Positions 5,754 to 7,299 of a stretch of 7,299 bases of DNA are shown piece by piece (within the stretch, counting starts at the first letter, position 1; every line of letters starts with the position of its first letter). The translations under genes were made by a program, and so were the position numbers. The notes below the pieces were generated by a model that had not been told where the DNA came from, made no database searches, and was given only the letters and a program-made list of their open reading frames with translations. The stretch covers positions 1-7,299 of the forward strand of contig LUZV01000063.1 of assembly GCA_001603765.1 (NCBI GenBank). Reading direction: 5' to 3'. The stretch comes from Anaerolineales bacterium Chloro_02. GTDB lineage: Bacteria > Chloroflexota > Anaerolineae > Anaerolineales > Anaerolineaceae.

Positions 5754-7034
5754 TTCGATTAATAATGTCGTCAATATAGGTTTGCCATTTATCTTTTTTC
5801 CATAGGTTCTCCAGGGGTGATCATAGGCAGGAGGAAGAGGTTTAGCATCCTCCGATTTACTTGATACAACAGCTGCTTGTTTGGGTCTTTTCTCAATCTC
5901 TTGCAAGATGAGCAGATTGCCATGAAACCAGGCTGAGATGGAACCGGAAGGGTTACAAGTAATCAGGACTTCCTGTTTGGCGTAGTAGTAAGCAGGATGC
6001 GGGGTAATGATTTGATAAATCTTGTTGGCATATTGGATTTGCAGCGTTTGTGAGATTTTGCGGAAGTCGTGGATGGAGAAGAGAAAGTCCAGATCAAGCG
6101 TTTCATCCAACGGATGATGGAAGTCTATGTCCGAGCCAGGCATCACCGCAAAACGGCGGTTATAGTCAGCGATAAACTCAGGTAAGTAGTGATTGGCTGC
6201 TTCATAGGAGGTGATGCCAAGCAGGCGCATTTCCTTGACCAGGCGATCCTGCAGGGTCAAATTGGCACGCTCCACCCGACCCTTTGCCTGGGGTGAATTG
6301 GCGCAGATCAGATCAACACCCAATACCCCCAGGGCACGCTGGAACTGAGTGACTGGCTCATAGCTAAGATTGCCTCTGTGATTGTCGCGGAAGACGCTAA
6401 ACTTGTCGCTATAGAAGCTTTTGGGCAGGCCATGTTCTCTGAAGTAACGTTTACATAACTCTCCATAGCTAAAGAAGCATTCCTCAGGCACAAATTCGGC
6501 TGCCAGGATCTCACTGGTGGCATCATCTACAAATACCAGCAAAGTCGCTTTTGATCCCCGTTCTTCCAGCCAGGCGTGCTGTGAACCGTCAATCTGAACC
6601 AGTTCTCCACGACACTTTCTGCGAGGTCGGCTCAGGTGTGGGTCTACGGGCTTTCTGGTTTTTGGCTTCCATACCTCAACCTCCACCATCATCCGTCGGA
6701 TGGTTTCTTTGCTTAGTTTGATGCCCTCTTTCTGCTCCAGCTTTTCAGCCATCAAGGTCGGTCCAAAACCTTTCATGCGTGTGTCTGTGATAAAGTCATA
6801 CACAGTACCCTGGGTCTCAGTATCCGTGCGGCGATTACCTGGTCTCCCACGCTTCTTCGAGACCAGCCCTGCATCTCCTTCCTGTCGATAACGTTGCAGG
6901 ATGCGTCTGAATTGCCGTTCTGTTACCCCAAGCTTTTTAGCTGCTTCTCGTTGTGTAATCCGATGATCTAACACCCGTTCTATTTCTGTCTTGCGGGTCA
7001 ATTCTTTATTGGTCATTTCGATAGTCCATGTCAT
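5751..7034 (-). CDS. DDE transposase, IS1202/ISNCY-like (rve integrase core)
   Basis: This 427-residue protein catalyses movement of the surrounding insertion sequence. An N-terminal helix-turn-helix (about 26-53, with QREAAKKLGVTERQFRRI) binds DNA. It is followed by a basic KRGRPGNRR linker (61-69) and a second helical region, FGPTLMAEKLE to TIRRMM (90-116). The RNase H-fold catalytic core shows the DDE triad as QIDGSQHAW (Asp149), YSDKFSVF (Asp210) and AKGRVERANLTLQDRL (Glu255). The GRVER..LQDRLVKE signature is typical of ISNCY/IS1202-type transposases and distinguishes it from classic IS3 and IS481 proteins, though it shares their rve fold. The frame is intact, so the element may be active. 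Met7 (codon at 7016) is an equally good start; neither has a strong Shine-Dalgarno. The gene begins 16 bp inside the right inverted repeat, so transposase binding there could repress its own transcription. Confidence 0.93.
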   Translation of the reverse strand: MTWTIEMTNKELTRKTEIERVLDHRITQREAAKKLGVTERQFRRILQRYRQEGDAGLVSKKRGRPGNRRTDTETQGTVYDFITDTRMKGFGPTLMAEKLEQKEGIKLSKETIRRMMVEVEVWKPKTRKPVDPHLSRPRRKCRGELVQIDGSQHAWLEERGSKATLLVFVDDATSEILAAEFVPEECFFSYGELCKRYFREHGLPKSFYSDKFSVFRDNHRGNLSYEPVTQFQRALGVLGVDLICANSPQAKGRVERANLTLQDRLVKEMRLLGITSYEAANHYLPEFIADYNRRFAVMPGSDIDFHHPLDETLDLDFLFSIHDFRKISQTLQIQYANKIYQIITPHPAYYYAKQEVLITCNPSGSISAWFHGNLLILQEIEKRPKQAAVVSSKSEDAKPLPPAYDHPWRTYGKKINGKPILTTLLIE

Positions 7035-7050
7035 AGTTCCGAATATTAAT

Positions 7051-7100
7051 TAGGACATTTCTATTTTGCTACTTTAGGTCATTATCATGTTGCCCTTACA
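7051..7100 (-). repeat. Right terminal inverted repeat of the insertion sequence
   Basis: Read inward from 7100 it starts TGTAAGGGC, matching the left tip at 15 of the first 21 positions. The inner copy of the box is perfect (TAGGACATTTCTATTT on the plus strand, 7051-7066). The outer copy (TAGGTCATTATC, from 7075) is degenerate. Their spacing is 24 bp, against 25 bp at the left end. Confidence 0.75.
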
Positions 7101-7101
7101 C

Positions 7102-7143
7102 GATTTCTCCTTTTTTATTAGCAAACTAATTAAGGCGGAAATC
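7102..7143. repeat. AT-rich imperfect palindrome adjoining the right end of the insertion sequence
   Basis: GATTTC (7102-7107) pairs with GAAATC (7138-7143). CCTT (7109-7112) pairs with AAGG (7132-7135), and ATTAG (7117-7121) pairs with CTAAT (7126-7130) around a CAAA loop. It begins one base outside the element tip. It could be a hairpin target site, the remains of a terminator, or chance in AT-rich DNA. Confidence 0.4.
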
Positions 7144-7208
7144 TTCGCTTTTGTGTCTCTTTTCGTGGAACAGTCAAATTTGTTCCTGTAACATATCTGC
7201 CAAATTAC

Positions 7209-7238
7209 TTGTTCTCAGACCCTCCTGGGTTGTACAAT
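7209..7238 (+). promoter_or_regulatory. Weak promoter-like sequence in the right flank
   Basis: TTGTTC (7209-7214) and TACAAT (7233-7238) are spaced 18 bp apart and resemble -35 and -10 boxes. Transcription would start near 7245 and read out of the window. No start codon with a ribosome binding site follows within the window. Short open frames exist on both strands across 7205-7299, but none can be called a gene. Confidence 0.2.
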
Positions 7239-7299
7239 GAAAGCAGTGGACCCACATTAGTGTTTACGGGCTCTTTGTCCCAGGCAACCGTTCGGGTAC

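Larger units (their letters stand above)
5703..7100 (-). mobile_element. Insertion sequence, IS1202/ISNCY-like, apparently complete
   Basis: The 1,398 bp element holds one intact transposase gene on the minus strand between imperfect inverted repeats of about 50 bp that start TGT and end ACA. From the tips inward, 39 of 50 positions match when one gap is allowed, including a perfect inner block. The tips were placed where similarity between the two ends begins. No clear target duplication was found: the left flank ends ...TTTAAT and the right flank begins CGATTT. The missing duplication could mean decay, rearrangement or a tip misplaced by a few bases. The family is judged from the transposase. 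Confidence 0.8.

Noticed and set aside
5697..7131. TAATT near both ends of the IS as a target duplication
   Set aside because: The right-hand copy lies about 27 bp beyond the tip defined by the inverted repeats, and such AT-rich pentamers are frequent here.
7233..7299. Possible riboswitch or small structured RNA at the right edge
   Set aside because: Only a short CCG-TT-CGG hairpin is visible and no known riboswitch core could be matched; the window ends too early.
1..7299. CRISPR array, tRNA or rRNA
   Set aside because: No regularly spaced direct repeats and no cloverleaf or ribosomal RNA signatures were seen on either strand.

Overview
The window looks like a piece of a bacterial chromosome of moderate GC. 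Its conserved core is rpsO (ribosomal protein S15) followed by pnp (polynucleotide phosphorylase), both on the plus strand, with a gene of accessory type on one side and an insertion sequence on the other. The general style of the proteins suggests a Chloroflexota (Anaerolineae-like) bacterium. That is an impression from sequence style, not a demonstrated assignment.

Layout. Positions 2539 down to 1 (minus strand) are one uninterrupted reading frame of 846 codons that leaves the window before any stop codon. It encodes an N-terminal SIR2-type NADase-like domain with its putative catalytic Asn and His, then a STAND-type P-loop NTPase, then an alpha-helical TPR-like C-terminal part. This is the architecture of anti-phage NAD-depleting proteins such as Avs5-type SIR2-STAND. 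Positions 2540-2800 are a divergent intergenic region with a good extended -10 promoter for rpsO and a weaker one for the SIR2-STAND gene. rpsO is at 2801-3073, followed by an intrinsic terminator and a structured leader in front of pnp (3251-5494). pnp ends in a very strong hairpin terminator that could work in both directions. A short non-coding stretch (5545-5702) with nested inverted repeats follows.

Positions 5703-7100 are an apparently intact 1,398 bp insertion sequence. Its single DDE transposase is on the minus strand and resembles the IS1202/ISNCY-type transposases. It has imperfect terminal inverted repeats of about 50 bp with TGT...ACA tips, each containing two copies of a TAGAAATGTCCTA-like box. 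Just past its right tip is an AT-rich imperfect palindrome (7102-7143). The last ~155 bases contain no gene that can be called.

How the parts relate. S15 and PNPase act in translation and RNA turnover, and their mRNAs are often autoregulated; both have potentially structured leaders here. The SIR2-STAND gene is transcribed away from them and is probably a stand-alone abortive-infection defence gene. The defence-type gene and the IS bracket the conserved locus, which suggests that its edges accept accessory DNA. The most notable content is the SIR2-STAND-TPR-like protein, followed by the end structure of the IS and the pnp leader.
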